Shown here in pieces: positions 7,546-17,469 of a stretch of DNA of 35,569 bases. The notes under the pieces were generated by a model. It had not been told where the DNA came from. It ran no database searches and saw only the letters and a list, made by a program, of their open reading frames with translations. The translations under genes and the position numbers were made by a program. The first letter of the stretch is position 1; the number at the start of each line of letters is the position of its first letter. The stretch comes from an uncultured Treponema sp. (GTDB lineage Bacteria; Spirochaetota; Spirochaetia; Treponematales; Treponemataceae): NCBI GenBank assembly GCA_937892225.1, contig CALAUH010000143.1, positions 1 to 35,569 on the forward strand. Reading direction: 5' to 3'.

Positions 7546-10500
7546 CTATTCTACTATCAATATACCTATTGCTAAATCAATAAGTGATGGTTCATTGAAC
7601 TGACTGATTTCAAGTTCCTTCAATTTTAATTCTCTTTCTCTATTTATTTTTTCTATTCGTTTTTTATTCATATTGATTACCCCTTGGGTTTTACCTTCAA
7701 GACGTAATGTTTCAATAATGCCTTCTATAGTTTCAATCTTTTTATCTGCCGTAAAATTCATAAAATCTACTTGTTTATTATATATGAATTTGCTTTTTCT
7801 TTGATAATCTTTTTCAAATTCTTCAAACTTACTCCAAGCATGATTTATCAATATTTGGGCAGAATTAAAATATGGTTCAAAATCATTTATTCTTATAGAA
7901 GTGTTTACTAATGAAGCAGCTCTTGTAATAGCAGTATTCATGATTTTTTCACTTAAATCTTCATCAATAATTGTATTATCATTTTTTGAAATCAGAAAAT
8001 ATTTTAATTCTGAAGATTTTTCGACACCATCTTTTTGCCATTTTTGGATATAGAATACGTACTCTCCTTCTTTTATAAATGAATTTGGAGACATTGAAAT
8101 AGCTGAACATCCAGAAGTTTTTACAGGTTCTTTATTTATTGTCCATTTTATCCAATCAAAAATTGGATGATCCAAATCTGCAATTTCAACATTTCTTTGC
8201 TTTTTCTCTTCTTTGTTTACATGGAAGGCTAAAATACATTCTCCAGAAGCAGAAGAATCTATGGAAGTTCTTTTATCTACATTCTCTTGTCGTCTGAATT
8301 CTCTATATGCTAATATTGCATCATTTGATAAGCCTATAACATAGTTATCTGGATTATCTTTCGTTTGATAAAAAGTAGTTCCTGGATAATAGTTTTTCAC
8401 AAAATCTTTTATAACAAAAACTCGTTCATCCATATCAATACAACGCATATTAGTTTTTGCTCTTTCAATGGAATTAAGAACCATATCCCTATATTCATTT
8501 AATACGCCAGATTCATCTTCAAGTTTATTGTTCATCATACGTTGATTTATAAGAACCTGAATTTTTTGTTCTGCTTTTTCCTTTCTATCTTCATCTGTCA
8601 GATTAGGATCTAAAATTTCTACAGCCAAGTCTTGTATTGGCTGACCTACAATATCTTCCATATCGCCAATAGAATTTTCAAAAATCTTTACTCGTTCATA
8701 AAGTCGTTCTAGTATTTTGTCCTCAACAGTATTTTGAGAACAAAGATTATATATACGAAGGACTTCTGCTTTTTGACCAATACGATCAATACGACCTATT
8801 CTTTGTTCAAGACGCATTGGGTTCCAAGGTAAATCGTAATTATACTCTACACTCGCAAACTGAAGATCCAAACCTTCTGAGCCTACTTCTGAAGAAATTA
8901 AAACATTAATATTTTCATTTGTTCTAAATTCTTCAAGCAATTCATCTTTTAGTACTCCCATGCCACCTTTAATTGCTACTGCAGAAATACCATCCTCTTT
9001 TAATCTTTCTTCAAGATATTCATTTGTTCCCCTAAAGAATGAGAATACTATAATCTTTTCATTTGGATTTTGGCTTAATAATGTTTTTATACTTTCTAAA
9101 AATTTATTATATTTAGAGTCATGTATCTTTAAATCTTCATATCTAACATCTGTAAACTCTTCTCCAATTTTTTGATAGAAAGGTTTTAAATCTCTGTATA
9201 CATTTTTATTTGATGTTTCTGATTCATCATTATCATCATCAATATCAAATTCTGAAGTTTCTAAAGAATCATCATCTGTAATTACAATCTCTTGTTCAGA
9301 AAATTTCTGTTTCCAATCTTTAAATGCAGCTGGTAAACAACTTGCCATTTGCCTTTGACGAGCAATTAAAGCAAAGGTTAATATTTCTGTATGTCCAAAA
9401 GACATATCTCTCACCAATTGAGTAACGCGACTATAAATATCCATTTCATTTGAAGATAAGTCGAATTCAACAGCAAATGGTCTACGTTTTGCTGTATTAT
9501 CAAAAACAAATCTACGTCTTGTACGATTAAATAAATTATTATAAAAAATTTGACCTCGTAAATCTTCAGAATACTGCATTCTTTTTTCTGTAGATGCAAA
9601 TATCTCTTCTTTATTCTCTTTTATTTCTTCTATGAGTTCATTTTCTTCTTGAAAACCAAAATCATTTTGTTCGAGAATTTTTTCAAAATCTTCAACAGTG
9701 GAAGAAGTTCTTTGTAAACAGTTTGCTAGTTGTATAAAAATACCATCTTTTCTTAGCATGTAATCAAAAGACCATTCATTTTCAAATCTTTCAGGTGAAA
9801 GAAGGTTCATTATAGAATAAAGATTTTCTGAACCGGTCTGTATTGGTGTTGCAGAAAGCAAAACTAATGATTCTGAAATATCTCTGAGTCTAGCTCCAGT
9901 TTTAAAATTAGCAGTTTCTCTATTTCTTAAATAGTGAGCTTCATCGATTATAACCAGATTAAAAGCATATTCAGAATAATTTGATGCAAATTCTTCGAAT
10001 GCTCTGTTTAAATCACTTACAGCATTATTAAAACCGTCTGTCTTCTTAGAACGAATTGATTCCATACTGCAAATGTAAGCAAATTGTTCTCTATACCTAT
10101 TTTTTTCAATTAAACGAAAAGTATCTAATAATTTATCAGCTTTTACAATTTCAGCATGTATTCCAAAAAGATTTTCCATATCCCTCTTCCACTTTTCACG
10201 AAGAGCAGCTGGACAAACAACTAATAATCTTTTTGCACTACGTCTGGCTTCTAGTTCTTTCCAGATATACATTGCCTCAACAGTTTTACCAAGACCAACT
10301 TCATCTGCAATAAGAATTCTTTCTTCTGGCGATTGTAAAAATTTAGTAACTGGTAAGAATTGATGTGGGAGATATTCCGTTAATGTATTATTCATAGAAT
10401 AATACATATTGGTTAAATCACCCGTAAGCCTTTGAAAAACCATTACTCTTTTATAATCTTCAATCCCATCAAATTGAAAATTAGAAAATGCTTCTAAAGG

Positions 10501-10668
10501 TGTTTTTATTTCCTGATATGATTCGAGAATATCTTCCGATAGATATACAGCTTCTCCATTATCAAATTGAATTTGATATTTGAGTCCATTTCCTGTTTGA
10601 ATTGTATTTTTTACAATTCCTACTCTTCCATCTGTTATTTTTTTTACTTTATCACCAATATTAAACAT
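7546..10668 (-). CDS. SNF2/RapA-type DEAH helicase-like ATPase
   Basis: A 1040-residue SF2 protein. Residues 1-50 form a small beta-rich, Tudor/SH3-like module (IGDKVKKITDGRVGIVKN). The ATPase core follows: motif I IADEVGLGKTVEA at about 120, motif II VIIDEAHYLRNRET at about 242, motif III LLSATPIQTG, and in the second lobe SSEVGSEGLDLQ and RLEQRIGRIDRIGQK at about 625. An acidic linker near residue 480 separates the lobes. The last 350 residues are helical with Lys/Glu-rich repeats. The domain plan resembles RapA and the DrmD-type helicases of defence islands; such enzymes translocate on duplex DNA. The ATG at 10668 follows AGGA by 8 nt. Neighbours are the RecD-like helicase (35 nt upstream) and the Hsp70-like gene. 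Confidence 0.85.
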   Translation of the reverse strand: MFNIGDKVKKITDGRVGIVKNTIQTGNGLKYQIQFDNGEAVYLSEDILESYQEIKTPLEAFSNFQFDGIEDYKRVMVFQRLTGDLTNMYYSMNNTLTEYLPHQFLPVTKFLQSPEERILIADEVGLGKTVEAMYIWKELEARRSAKRLLVVCPAALREKWKRDMENLFGIHAEIVKADKLLDTFRLIEKNRYREQFAYICSMESIRSKKTDGFNNAVSDLNRAFEEFASNYSEYAFNLVIIDEAHYLRNRETANFKTGARLRDISESLVLLSATPIQTGSENLYSIMNLLSPERFENEWSFDYMLRKDGIFIQLANCLQRTSSTVEDFEKILEQNDFGFQEENELIEEIKENKEEIFASTEKRMQYSEDLRGQIFYNNLFNRTRRRFVFDNTAKRRPFAVEFDLSSNEMDIYSRVTQLVRDMSFGHTEILTFALIARQRQMASCLPAAFKDWKQKFSEQEIVITDDDSLETSEFDIDDDNDESETSNKNVYRDLKPFYQKIGEEFTDVRYEDLKIHDSKYNKFLESIKTLLSQNPNEKIIVFSFFRGTNEYLEERLKEDGISAVAIKGGMGVLKDELLEEFRTNENINVLISSEVGSEGLDLQFASVEYNYDLPWNPMRLEQRIGRIDRIGQKAEVLRIYNLCSQNTVEDKILERLYERVKIFENSIGDMEDIVGQPIQDLAVEILDPNLTDEDRKEKAEQKIQVLINQRMMNNKLEDESGVLNEYRDMVLNSIERAKTNMRCIDMDERVFVIKDFVKNYYPGTTFYQTKDNPDNYVIGLSNDAILAYREFRRQENVDKRTSIDSSASGECILAFHVNKEEKKQRNVEIADLDHPIFDWIKWTINKEPVKTSGCSAISMSPNSFIKEGEYVFYIQKWQKDGVEKSSELKYFLISKNDNTIIDEDLSEKIMNTAITRAASLVNTSIRINDFEPYFNSAQILINHAWSKFEEFEKDYQRKSKFIYNKQVDFMNFTADKKIETIEGIIETLRLEGKTQGVINMNKKRIEKINRERELKLKELEISQFNEPSLIDLAIGILIVE

Positions 10669-10703
10669 ATACAAATTCCTAAAACCACATACAATAAAAT
10701 ATT

Positions 10704-13700
10704 TTATCCAAAATATTTGTCTATCAACTTATCTAATTCTTGAGAATCAAATCCAACATTTGTATATTCATATGTGGCAATTAAATTTTGTCCTTCTATG
10801 ATATTATGTTCTGCATACCATATCTTCTTATCTTCCCAACGTTTTTTATAATCCGATTTACTCATCATACCACAATGTTCCCAATAATAAATATCTCCCA
10901 TGTAAGTAATCGTAAAATCAGGTATTTTTTTCTTTCCATCAAGAATTAATTCCTTTTCGTACTCATATTCAATTCCTTTATCAAACAACTTATCTGCAAT
11001 TATTAGTTCTGACTTTGAACGAACGAAATCCCCCTTTTTGGTCTTATGAATAAGATTTTCTTCAAAATACTTATCATCCTTTATGCAAATTTTAGGTTTT
11101 CTGAATAAACATGTAAATCTTCGAATAATTGAAGAATATTCAGGATTAGAATAATTTTTGAGAGAATATGGTTCACCATTATATAAAATAATTAATTTGG
11201 TAACTTGCCTTGTTGAAGCTGTATATAACAATTCTCTTGTAAGTAATTTACAAGGTTCATTTAAAATAAGTATTACTTTATCAAACTGGCTTCCTTGAGA
11301 TTTATGAACTGTTAATGCATAGGCTAATTCAAGTATAGGTTCTCCCTCTGAAGAAAAGTATTTATCACTATAAGAATAAACACATCCTGGTTGAGTTGAA
11401 TATTCAATATTGAAATATTGTTTGGATTTTGCTTTAAGAGAAAATTTCCATTGTACTGCAATACCAATTTCACCATTGGCAACATAACATTGTCCCTTAT
11501 CTTCTGGCCAAGGTTTACTTCCATGATACTTTTCACCATCACGAACTTCGTTACGCACACAAATAACTTTATCTCCATAGACGAGCTGTTCAGGACCTTT
11601 ACTATAGGGAAGAACACCTCTATGCCAATTATCTGCTTGGTTTGAAAGTTCTAAAAATTCTTGTCTATACTTTTTTTGAATCATATGATTCAAATTTGAA
11701 ACCCCATAGGTCATATTATGAACGGGAGCTAAAATTTGCCAGTTTTCAACATTAGCAGCACAGCCAACATTGAAATACTGTTTATCTTCTCCTGCTGTGC
11801 TTCCTAAAGACATATTGAATTTCCTTATATCATCCACAGAATCCATTTTCAGTTCTTCTGCTAGAGTTTCTAGAACAAGTTTTTCAAGATCTTCTTCCTT
11901 TTTCCATCTTTTGAAGACTATGTTTTCACTATATTCAGGTTCCTGAATTTTGTTGAAAACATCATCATCTACTTCATCATTTGAAGACATAAACCATTTT
12001 GCTAATTCACAATCAATTCGTGCTTTTCCTGTTTTAACATCCTGGCGATTCGTAATCTGTAGATGGCCAAAACCATTTCCAACTCTTGGGAATGCTGTTT
12101 CAGGAATATTTGAACTTAAATACTGAACTAAATCAACAAAAGGTCTTCCAGTTCCAATAGGAGGTAACTGATTCGGATCTCCTACAAAAATTATTCTTTT
12201 GGCTTTTCCATTTAATGCTTCTAATAATGCTCCAAACATTTCTTCTGTAAGCATTGAACTTTCATCAATAATAATTGTTTCTGGTACATTATCAGCTTGT
12301 TTTGTTGATAGATGATAATTCATTGTACTTGGATTAAATCTTCCACACCGCATTAAGAATTGAGCAACAGTATATGCTGTAAAATCAATATTTTTTCCAG
12401 ACAACGATTGTGTCATACGAACACGAGCTTTTCCAGTTGGAGCGAGTAAAAGAATTCCACTTTTTTTTATCTGTTCAGATGCACATAAACAAGCCAATAG
12501 TGTTGTTTTCCCGGTTCCAGCACCACCAATTAATACTGATAATTTTGATTCTAATAATTCCTGTAGAACGGCTTTTTTTTCAGTTCTGGCATTCTTTTCC
12601 TTTTCTTCATTTTCTGATTTATTAGGAATAAAAATATCCAAAATTGAATCCCAGTTTTCAGGTTGGACAATATTTCTTTTACTTAATCTTTTTGGAATTG
12701 TTTCCATTATGAGTACATCTATTTTCCTCAATCGATTAAGTTGGAAAGCATTTTGATATTGATATTCATCATTTCTAGATTCAATTTCAACTACGGTTAA
12801 TTCTTCTTTTAAGAAATCTAAACATCCTTTTATAATATCACTATTTACATCACAAACAGGTTCAATTGGTGCATTTTTAATTCCTTCAATACACAACCAG
12901 AATGGATACAATGAATGTCCATTATTCGTCTGTTGTTCAAGAAAATCAATTAATATTGCCCGAATTCTTCTCTTATCTGCATTCGAATCGAGTTTACATG
13001 GTTCGTTTAATGGAAATTCCTTTTGTAAATATTCACAAGGGAAAATGGCCATATCAATTTGTCTAAATGACACCTTTACTGAATCTTTCTTATCTAATGT
13101 TTTTTCAAAAAGAAGATATGGATTTTCAAGTATTTGTTTATCCGAACATTGAATATAATTGTTATTACGCTCTTCTGGAAAGTATAAGATACGTCCTTGT
13201 TCTTCAGATATTGATAATCGTGATAATAGTTCAAAAAGATTTTTTCTCTCTTCTGAAGCTTCCTTCCAAGCGTCAATATATTTCTGACTAATAGTATCCT
13301 TTAATTCACTTGGTAATAATTCATCGTCTTTTGTGAAAATTTTGTTTAAGGTATCTCTGAAAGACAATTCTTTATTTTTTATTTTTTCATTTATAATATC
13401 AGCTATAAATAAACCTTTTCTAAGCCCCAATGCACATAACATTTCTCCAAGTCCAGGATAAGCACCACGATTTTTCCATATTTCCTGAAGACAATCTTTG
13501 CACCAGTATATACATTCTTTCCAATTTCCTTCTATTTTTCCATCTATATATTCAAGTACTTTTATTGCCCGTAAAAGAGTATCAATAGATCCATCATATG
13601 ACAAATGTTCAGTTGCATAGGAAAATTCCATACGATAATCATCAGAAGCAAAAATAATTGCTTTATCCATATCAAATTCAGAATCTGATTCTGCATACTT

Positions 13701-14417
13701 TGCTATTTTATCATACGGAATAATAAATCCATTTTTATTATCTTCTCTTATTGAATGACAAAGCATCGTTTCCCACAAAAGTGAACGGGCAGGCTTATCA
13801 TCACTATGTTCATATTCTTTTGTAGGAATTATCTTTTCAACTAATCCAATTCCTATCACAACTCTTTTATTTTCATCTGTAAAAGGAATTTGTTTTGCAT
13901 AAACAAAACACAATGATTTTTGTGGTACAATGTCTTTATAAAAACGCTTAAAAATTTCAGCCTGATTTTCAGCTGCTTGAATCCAGTTTGTATGAAATTT
14001 TAATCCAACTTTGTCTTCAAGTTCCTGATTATATTCAATACCAAGTTTTTCATAATCAAAACCATGATTTAACATAGTCCACAAATACGGTCTTGCAGGC
14101 AATGAATATGCAGGAAAAGTTTGTTCTGTAGGTAAAAAATGAGAATGTGTTTCAGGTGAAGATTCAACATAAGGATGATTTACTTTTCTTGTAACCGGAG
14201 TTGGAGACATAAAAGAAATTCCTTCAGCAATACAAGGTAAAAGGTCTACATGTGTGCTTATACTTTGTCCTGCAATTTCTTTTTCAACTTCATCATTTTT
14301 GTTTTCATAAATATTTTTCAAACGCAAACATGAAGTATTTCCACAGGGATTATTGCATACTTTTCCACACCAACCATTGTCTGTCCAAGGTACTCTTACA
14401 GTAATATTCTGAATCAT
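10704..14417 (-). CDS. RecD-like SF1 helicase with C-terminal PD-(D/E)XK-type nuclease
   Basis: A 1237-residue protein. The N-terminus has a cysteine-rich motif, WTDNGWCGKVCNNPCGNTSC, then about 600 residues of unassigned sequence with further Cys pairs (IYWCKDCL). The SF1 helicase core starts at about 635: Walker A LIGGAGTGKTTLLA, Walker B IIIDESSMLTEEM, motif III FVGDPNQLPPIG, and motif VI YALTVHKSQGSQFDKV. The last 110 residues look like a PD-(D/E)XK nuclease: SKSELIIADKLF, then KKIPDFTI, then YYWEHCGMM, with Glu, Asp and Glu/His in the expected order. It probably unwinds and cuts DNA. The ATG at 14417 is favoured by GGGAG five nt upstream; an in-frame ATG at 14429 lacks one. It lies 15 nt after the EVE-like gene. 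Confidence 0.8.
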   Translation of the reverse strand: MIQNITVRVPWTDNGWCGKVCNNPCGNTSCLRLKNIYENKNDEVEKEIAGQSISTHVDLLPCIAEGISFMSPTPVTRKVNHPYVESSPETHSHFLPTEQTFPAYSLPARPYLWTMLNHGFDYEKLGIEYNQELEDKVGLKFHTNWIQAAENQAEIFKRFYKDIVPQKSLCFVYAKQIPFTDENKRVVIGIGLVEKIIPTKEYEHSDDKPARSLLWETMLCHSIREDNKNGFIIPYDKIAKYAESDSEFDMDKAIIFASDDYRMEFSYATEHLSYDGSIDTLLRAIKVLEYIDGKIEGNWKECIYWCKDCLQEIWKNRGAYPGLGEMLCALGLRKGLFIADIINEKIKNKELSFRDTLNKIFTKDDELLPSELKDTISQKYIDAWKEASEERKNLFELLSRLSISEEQGRILYFPEERNNNYIQCSDKQILENPYLLFEKTLDKKDSVKVSFRQIDMAIFPCEYLQKEFPLNEPCKLDSNADKRRIRAILIDFLEQQTNNGHSLYPFWLCIEGIKNAPIEPVCDVNSDIIKGCLDFLKEELTVVEIESRNDEYQYQNAFQLNRLRKIDVLIMETIPKRLSKRNIVQPENWDSILDIFIPNKSENEEKEKNARTEKKAVLQELLESKLSVLIGGAGTGKTTLLACLCASEQIKKSGILLLAPTGKARVRMTQSLSGKNIDFTAYTVAQFLMRCGRFNPSTMNYHLSTKQADNVPETIIIDESSMLTEEMFGALLEALNGKAKRIIFVGDPNQLPPIGTGRPFVDLVQYLSSNIPETAFPRVGNGFGHLQITNRQDVKTGKARIDCELAKWFMSSNDEVDDDVFNKIQEPEYSENIVFKRWKKEEDLEKLVLETLAEELKMDSVDDIRKFNMSLGSTAGEDKQYFNVGCAANVENWQILAPVHNMTYGVSNLNHMIQKKYRQEFLELSNQADNWHRGVLPYSKGPEQLVYGDKVICVRNEVRDGEKYHGSKPWPEDKGQCYVANGEIGIAVQWKFSLKAKSKQYFNIEYSTQPGCVYSYSDKYFSSEGEPILELAYALTVHKSQGSQFDKVILILNEPCKLLTRELLYTASTRQVTKLIILYNGEPYSLKNYSNPEYSSIIRRFTCLFRKPKICIKDDKYFEENLIHKTKKGDFVRSKSELIIADKLFDKGIEYEYEKELILDGKKKIPDFTITYMGDIYYWEHCGMMSKSDYKKRWEDKKIWYAEHNIIEGQNLIATYEYTNVGFDSQELDKLIDKYFG

Positions 14418-14432
14418 TTTTTCTCCCATACA

Positions 14433-14855
14433 TTATAAATCAAAATTTTGCTTTTTTGATATTTCTTCTAGTAATTTCTTATAATCAATTTGATTAGAGA
14501 CATTATTCACAGTTCCATTTACCATTGAAATATTTACATCATATCTATTAATTGAATTAATAGGTTCAGATTTTTCATTAAATTTTGCCTTCCAAATCCA
14601 ATTCACATCAACGCGATGTTCAATATCTGAAATTTCATCATAATCATGTTCTTCAAATTCTTGAACTACGCATCCTACAGCAATAATTCTGTTTTCATTA
14701 TGATATAGAAGAACTAAATCACCTTTTTTGATTTTATCTACCTTCCAATTCACACCATAATATGCAGCGACCATATTTTGTCTTAGCATATATTTATATC
14801 CATTAGGATTATTATTTTCATTTTTCGAATTTGAATTTACTAACCAACAAGTCAT
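14433..14855 (-). CDS. EVE/PUA-like domain protein
   Basis: A 140-residue protein whose N-terminus reads TCWLVNSNSKN and continues with an aromatic-rich fold, VAAYYGVNWKVDKIKKGDLVLLYHNENRIIAVGCVV. The pattern (W near the start, KGD turn, then a V-x-x-Y strand and IAVG) is typical of EVE domains, which bind modified bases in DNA or RNA. EVE proteins often sit next to restriction systems, where they are thought to sense modified phage DNA. It is the first gene of the five-gene cassette, preceded by a GAGAG site. The upstream 91-nt gap contains the tRNA-like remnant. Assignment is by pattern only. Confidence 0.6.
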   Translation of the reverse strand: MTCWLVNSNSKNENNNPNGYKYMLRQNMVAAYYGVNWKVDKIKKGDLVLLYHNENRIIAVGCVVQEFEEHDYDEISDIEHRVDVNWIWKAKFNEKSEPINSINRYDVNISMVNGTVNNVSNQIDYKKLLEEISKKQNFDL

Positions 14856-14888
14856 AAAAATACTCTCTTTTACTTATATTTTATTTTA

Positions 14889-14956
14889 TAGAGATGATTG
14901 AACTTGAACCTTAAATTTTTAGATTCAAACGCTCTAGCAAGGTGAACTACATCCCC
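14889..14956 (-). pseudogene. Degenerate tRNA-like sequence overlapping the helicase stop codon
   Basis: The minus strand reads GGGGATGTAG at its 5' end and CATCTCTA at its 3' end, which pair as a 7-bp acceptor stem with two wobbles. The D arm GTTC...GAGC is intact and the T loop GGTTCAAGT is kept, but the T stem has three mismatches and the anticodon region is shortened, giving 68 nt in place of about 74. Its first 10 nt (14947-14956) include the last sense codon and TAG stop of the PLD-helicase gene. Reads as a tRNA remnant or attachment-site scar. Confidence 0.6.
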
Positions 14957-17469
14957 TTATTTCCACTATCCGCAACCATCAAAGCTGGCTGCTCTTCAAT
15001 TTTATATTCTACCTCAGGTTTATTTGCTTCTCTGTATCTGCGGCTGTAGTAGTCAATTGTTCTGTAATCAACTATGTCCTTAAAGTGAGCAACAAAAGTT
15101 GGATTTTCTAAAAATGGATATAATTGTTCACATAAAGCAATTGGTGCTGATGTTCCTGATACAAAGAAATCTGATGCTGATTGTTTTAAGAAGTTTACAG
15201 GATTTTTCTTGATATTATCCAAATGGGCTTTGTCTGTTATGTTTAGATAAGCCTGATAAGAATCTATTTTTGGTAAATCTTTCCAGTTTCCGTTTCTACT
15301 AAAGAAAGATTTCCATGTTTGCAATAATAATTCTTCCGATGCTTCTTTTCTAATCTTATCATTATCAATAAAAGAATAAAGTACAGGCATTTTATATGAC
15401 TTTGACATCGCTGTTTTTTCAAGTTCAAAGAGGAAGTCTTTCGCAATGGAATTATGTAATTGTTTTTCTTCATCACTCAAAAGATTTAAGACTGCTAAAT
15501 ATGAAAGATAATTTTTAAAAGGATTTTCCTTTACATTAACAAGACACAAATTATAAACTTCTGTATCCATATGAGTGAATAATTCCATTCTGGTTGGAAC
15601 TTTTTCAAGCAAATCTTTGATTCTGAAGAACTCATTTTGGATTGTCTCGTGAATTGAAAGTTTTCGTTTGCTCATTTCTTCAAACAGATCAATCAATTCC
15701 ATGTCAAAATCTACAAGACAGCCATCTGGATACTGCACTTCATCTGTAATATGACTTAATGAGCCTACCCTTTTCTGTTCAGAAAGAAGACTTATATTTT
15801 TTCCAGCATACTTGTAATTTCCAATAAAATCCAGAACGTTAAGATATTCTTTCCCTTTTGAGGTTCTTAAACCACGACCAAGTTGCTGCAGGAAAACAAT
15901 TCCAGATTGAGTTGGACGAAGGAACATAACTGTATCAACTTCTGGAATATCAACACCTTCATTGAACATATCTACGCTGAAAATTACTTTGATTTTACCT
16001 TGTTCTAGAATCTTAATTGCTTCTGTTCTGTTTTCTGAATATTCACCATCAGAATTACTGTAAACTGCAACAGCAGGAATACCTTTTTTAGTAAAAACAC
16101 CGGCCATATATTCAGCATGTCTCCTAGAACAACAGAATCCTAAGGCACGTTCTGAATGATATTTTAAGTAATGCTTATAAATCAAATTATCGCGTATTTC
16201 ATTATTCAAATAAGTAACATTCAATTCAGATTCAAGATAATCGCCTTTTACAAACTTCAAACCTGAATAATCTGTTTCATCATAGATTCCGTAATAATGG
16301 AAAGGCACAAGCATTCCACGATTTATTGCCTGGTATAAATTGATTTCGTAAGGAACATTGTAATCACAAAGTTCATAAATACTGCAGCCATCAGTTCGTT
16401 CAGGAGTCGCAGTAAGTCCAAGCAAAAACTTCGGTTTAAAGTAATCAATAATTTTCTTGTACTGATTGTTTACAGCATGATGGAATTCATCAACTACAAT
16501 GTAATCAAAATAATCCTGAGGGAAAAGTTGCAAATATTCTTCTTTTCCAAGGGATGCTACAGATGCAAAAATAACTGATTTATCTGTATCATGAGTTTTT
16601 CCATTGAAAAAGCCATAGTCATTACTACATCTTACATTGCAAAAAGAAGTTGACGCCTGATTTAAGATTTCTTCACGATGAGCAACAAACAAAACATGTT
16701 TATAATTTTTTGAATCAAACGCTGCAAGATAAGTTTTTCCAACACCAGTGGCCGCTTGAACCAAACCTCTATCAGCACCTTCTTTTCTAGATTGTTCCAA
16801 AGCATAAAGTGCTTCAATTTGAGCACCACGAGGTTCGCAGGCTTTGAAAACTAAAGTGTCTTCATCGCCAAATTCTTCATATTTATCTAAATCTTTAGCG
16901 ACAGCAGGTTTATGCCAGGATTTTGCATAGATTTTTAATTGTTCATCATCAATTACAACTGAATGATTATAAAACAAGTCCTCAAAAGTGTTATAAAACT
17001 CGTCAAAGTCCGCCTGATTTTGGTGACTGTTCAATCTGTAATTCCACTCTACTCCACTGGTTAATGCACTGCGAGAAATATTAGAAGATCCGACAAAAAC
17101 ATCACTACCATTTTCTTTATGGAAAAAGTAAGCCTTTGGATGAAATGATTGTTCTGAAGGAGTGTAATAAAAACGTAAATCAATATTGTCACCAAACTCA
17201 CTTCGCAAAAGATAAAGAGCGGTTGGCTGAGTAATTCCAAGATATTTTCCTGTAAGAATACGAACTTTTACTCCACGGTTTATTGCTTCTCTTAAGTCTG
17301 GAAGTATCATTTTTACACCAGATTCCATTAAGAATGATACGATAAAATCAATTGATTTTGCTTTTTTAAAATCTTCTTTAAGCTGCCAATAGAGAAATTT
17401 GCTTTTATTTGAGTTTCCCGTAATCGAGTTTAACGGTTCTAGATTTTGCGCAATATCACATTTAGCCAT
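14947..17469 (-). CDS. PLD-family nuclease fused to SF2 DEAD/DEAH helicase
   Basis: An 840-residue fusion. Residues about 20-135 are a phospholipase-D-type nuclease with SFHPKAYFF (His110, Lys112) and VGSSNIS, the HxK...GSSN motif. Residues about 210-570 are an SF2 helicase: AATGVGKTYLA at 239-248, VVDEFHHAVN near 327, LLGLTATPERTDG, and QQLGRGLRTSKGK. The last 250 residues are helical and correspond to the region after the helicase in DUF3427-type proteins. Such fusions are known from defence islands and are thought to act on foreign nucleic acid. Its start overlaps the methyltransferase gene by 31 nt, so the two are probably coupled. Its final codons, NKGM-stop, come from the tRNA-like sequence, so the original C-terminus may have been lost. 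Confidence 0.85.
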   Translation of the reverse strand: MAKCDIAQNLEPLNSITGNSNKSKFLYWQLKEDFKKAKSIDFIVSFLMESGVKMILPDLREAINRGVKVRILTGKYLGITQPTALYLLRSEFGDNIDLRFYYTPSEQSFHPKAYFFHKENGSDVFVGSSNISRSALTSGVEWNYRLNSHQNQADFDEFYNTFEDLFYNHSVVIDDEQLKIYAKSWHKPAVAKDLDKYEEFGDEDTLVFKACEPRGAQIEALYALEQSRKEGADRGLVQAATGVGKTYLAAFDSKNYKHVLFVAHREEILNQASTSFCNVRCSNDYGFFNGKTHDTDKSVIFASVASLGKEEYLQLFPQDYFDYIVVDEFHHAVNNQYKKIIDYFKPKFLLGLTATPERTDGCSIYELCDYNVPYEINLYQAINRGMLVPFHYYGIYDETDYSGLKFVKGDYLESELNVTYLNNEIRDNLIYKHYLKYHSERALGFCCSRRHAEYMAGVFTKKGIPAVAVYSNSDGEYSENRTEAIKILEQGKIKVIFSVDMFNEGVDIPEVDTVMFLRPTQSGIVFLQQLGRGLRTSKGKEYLNVLDFIGNYKYAGKNISLLSEQKRVGSLSHITDEVQYPDGCLVDFDMELIDLFEEMSKRKLSIHETIQNEFFRIKDLLEKVPTRMELFTHMDTEVYNLCLVNVKENPFKNYLSYLAVLNLLSDEEKQLHNSIAKDFLFELEKTAMSKSYKMPVLYSFIDNDKIRKEASEELLLQTWKSFFSRNGNWKDLPKIDSYQAYLNITDKAHLDNIKKNPVNFLKQSASDFFVSGTSAPIALCEQLYPFLENPTFVAHFKDIVDYRTIDYYSRRYREANKPEVEYKIEEQPALMVADSGNKGM

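Noticed and set aside
7546..10668. The cassette as a DISARM system
   Set aside because: The SNF2-type helicase is similar in plan to DrmD, but no DrmA, DrmB, DrmC or DNA methylase of that system is adjacent.
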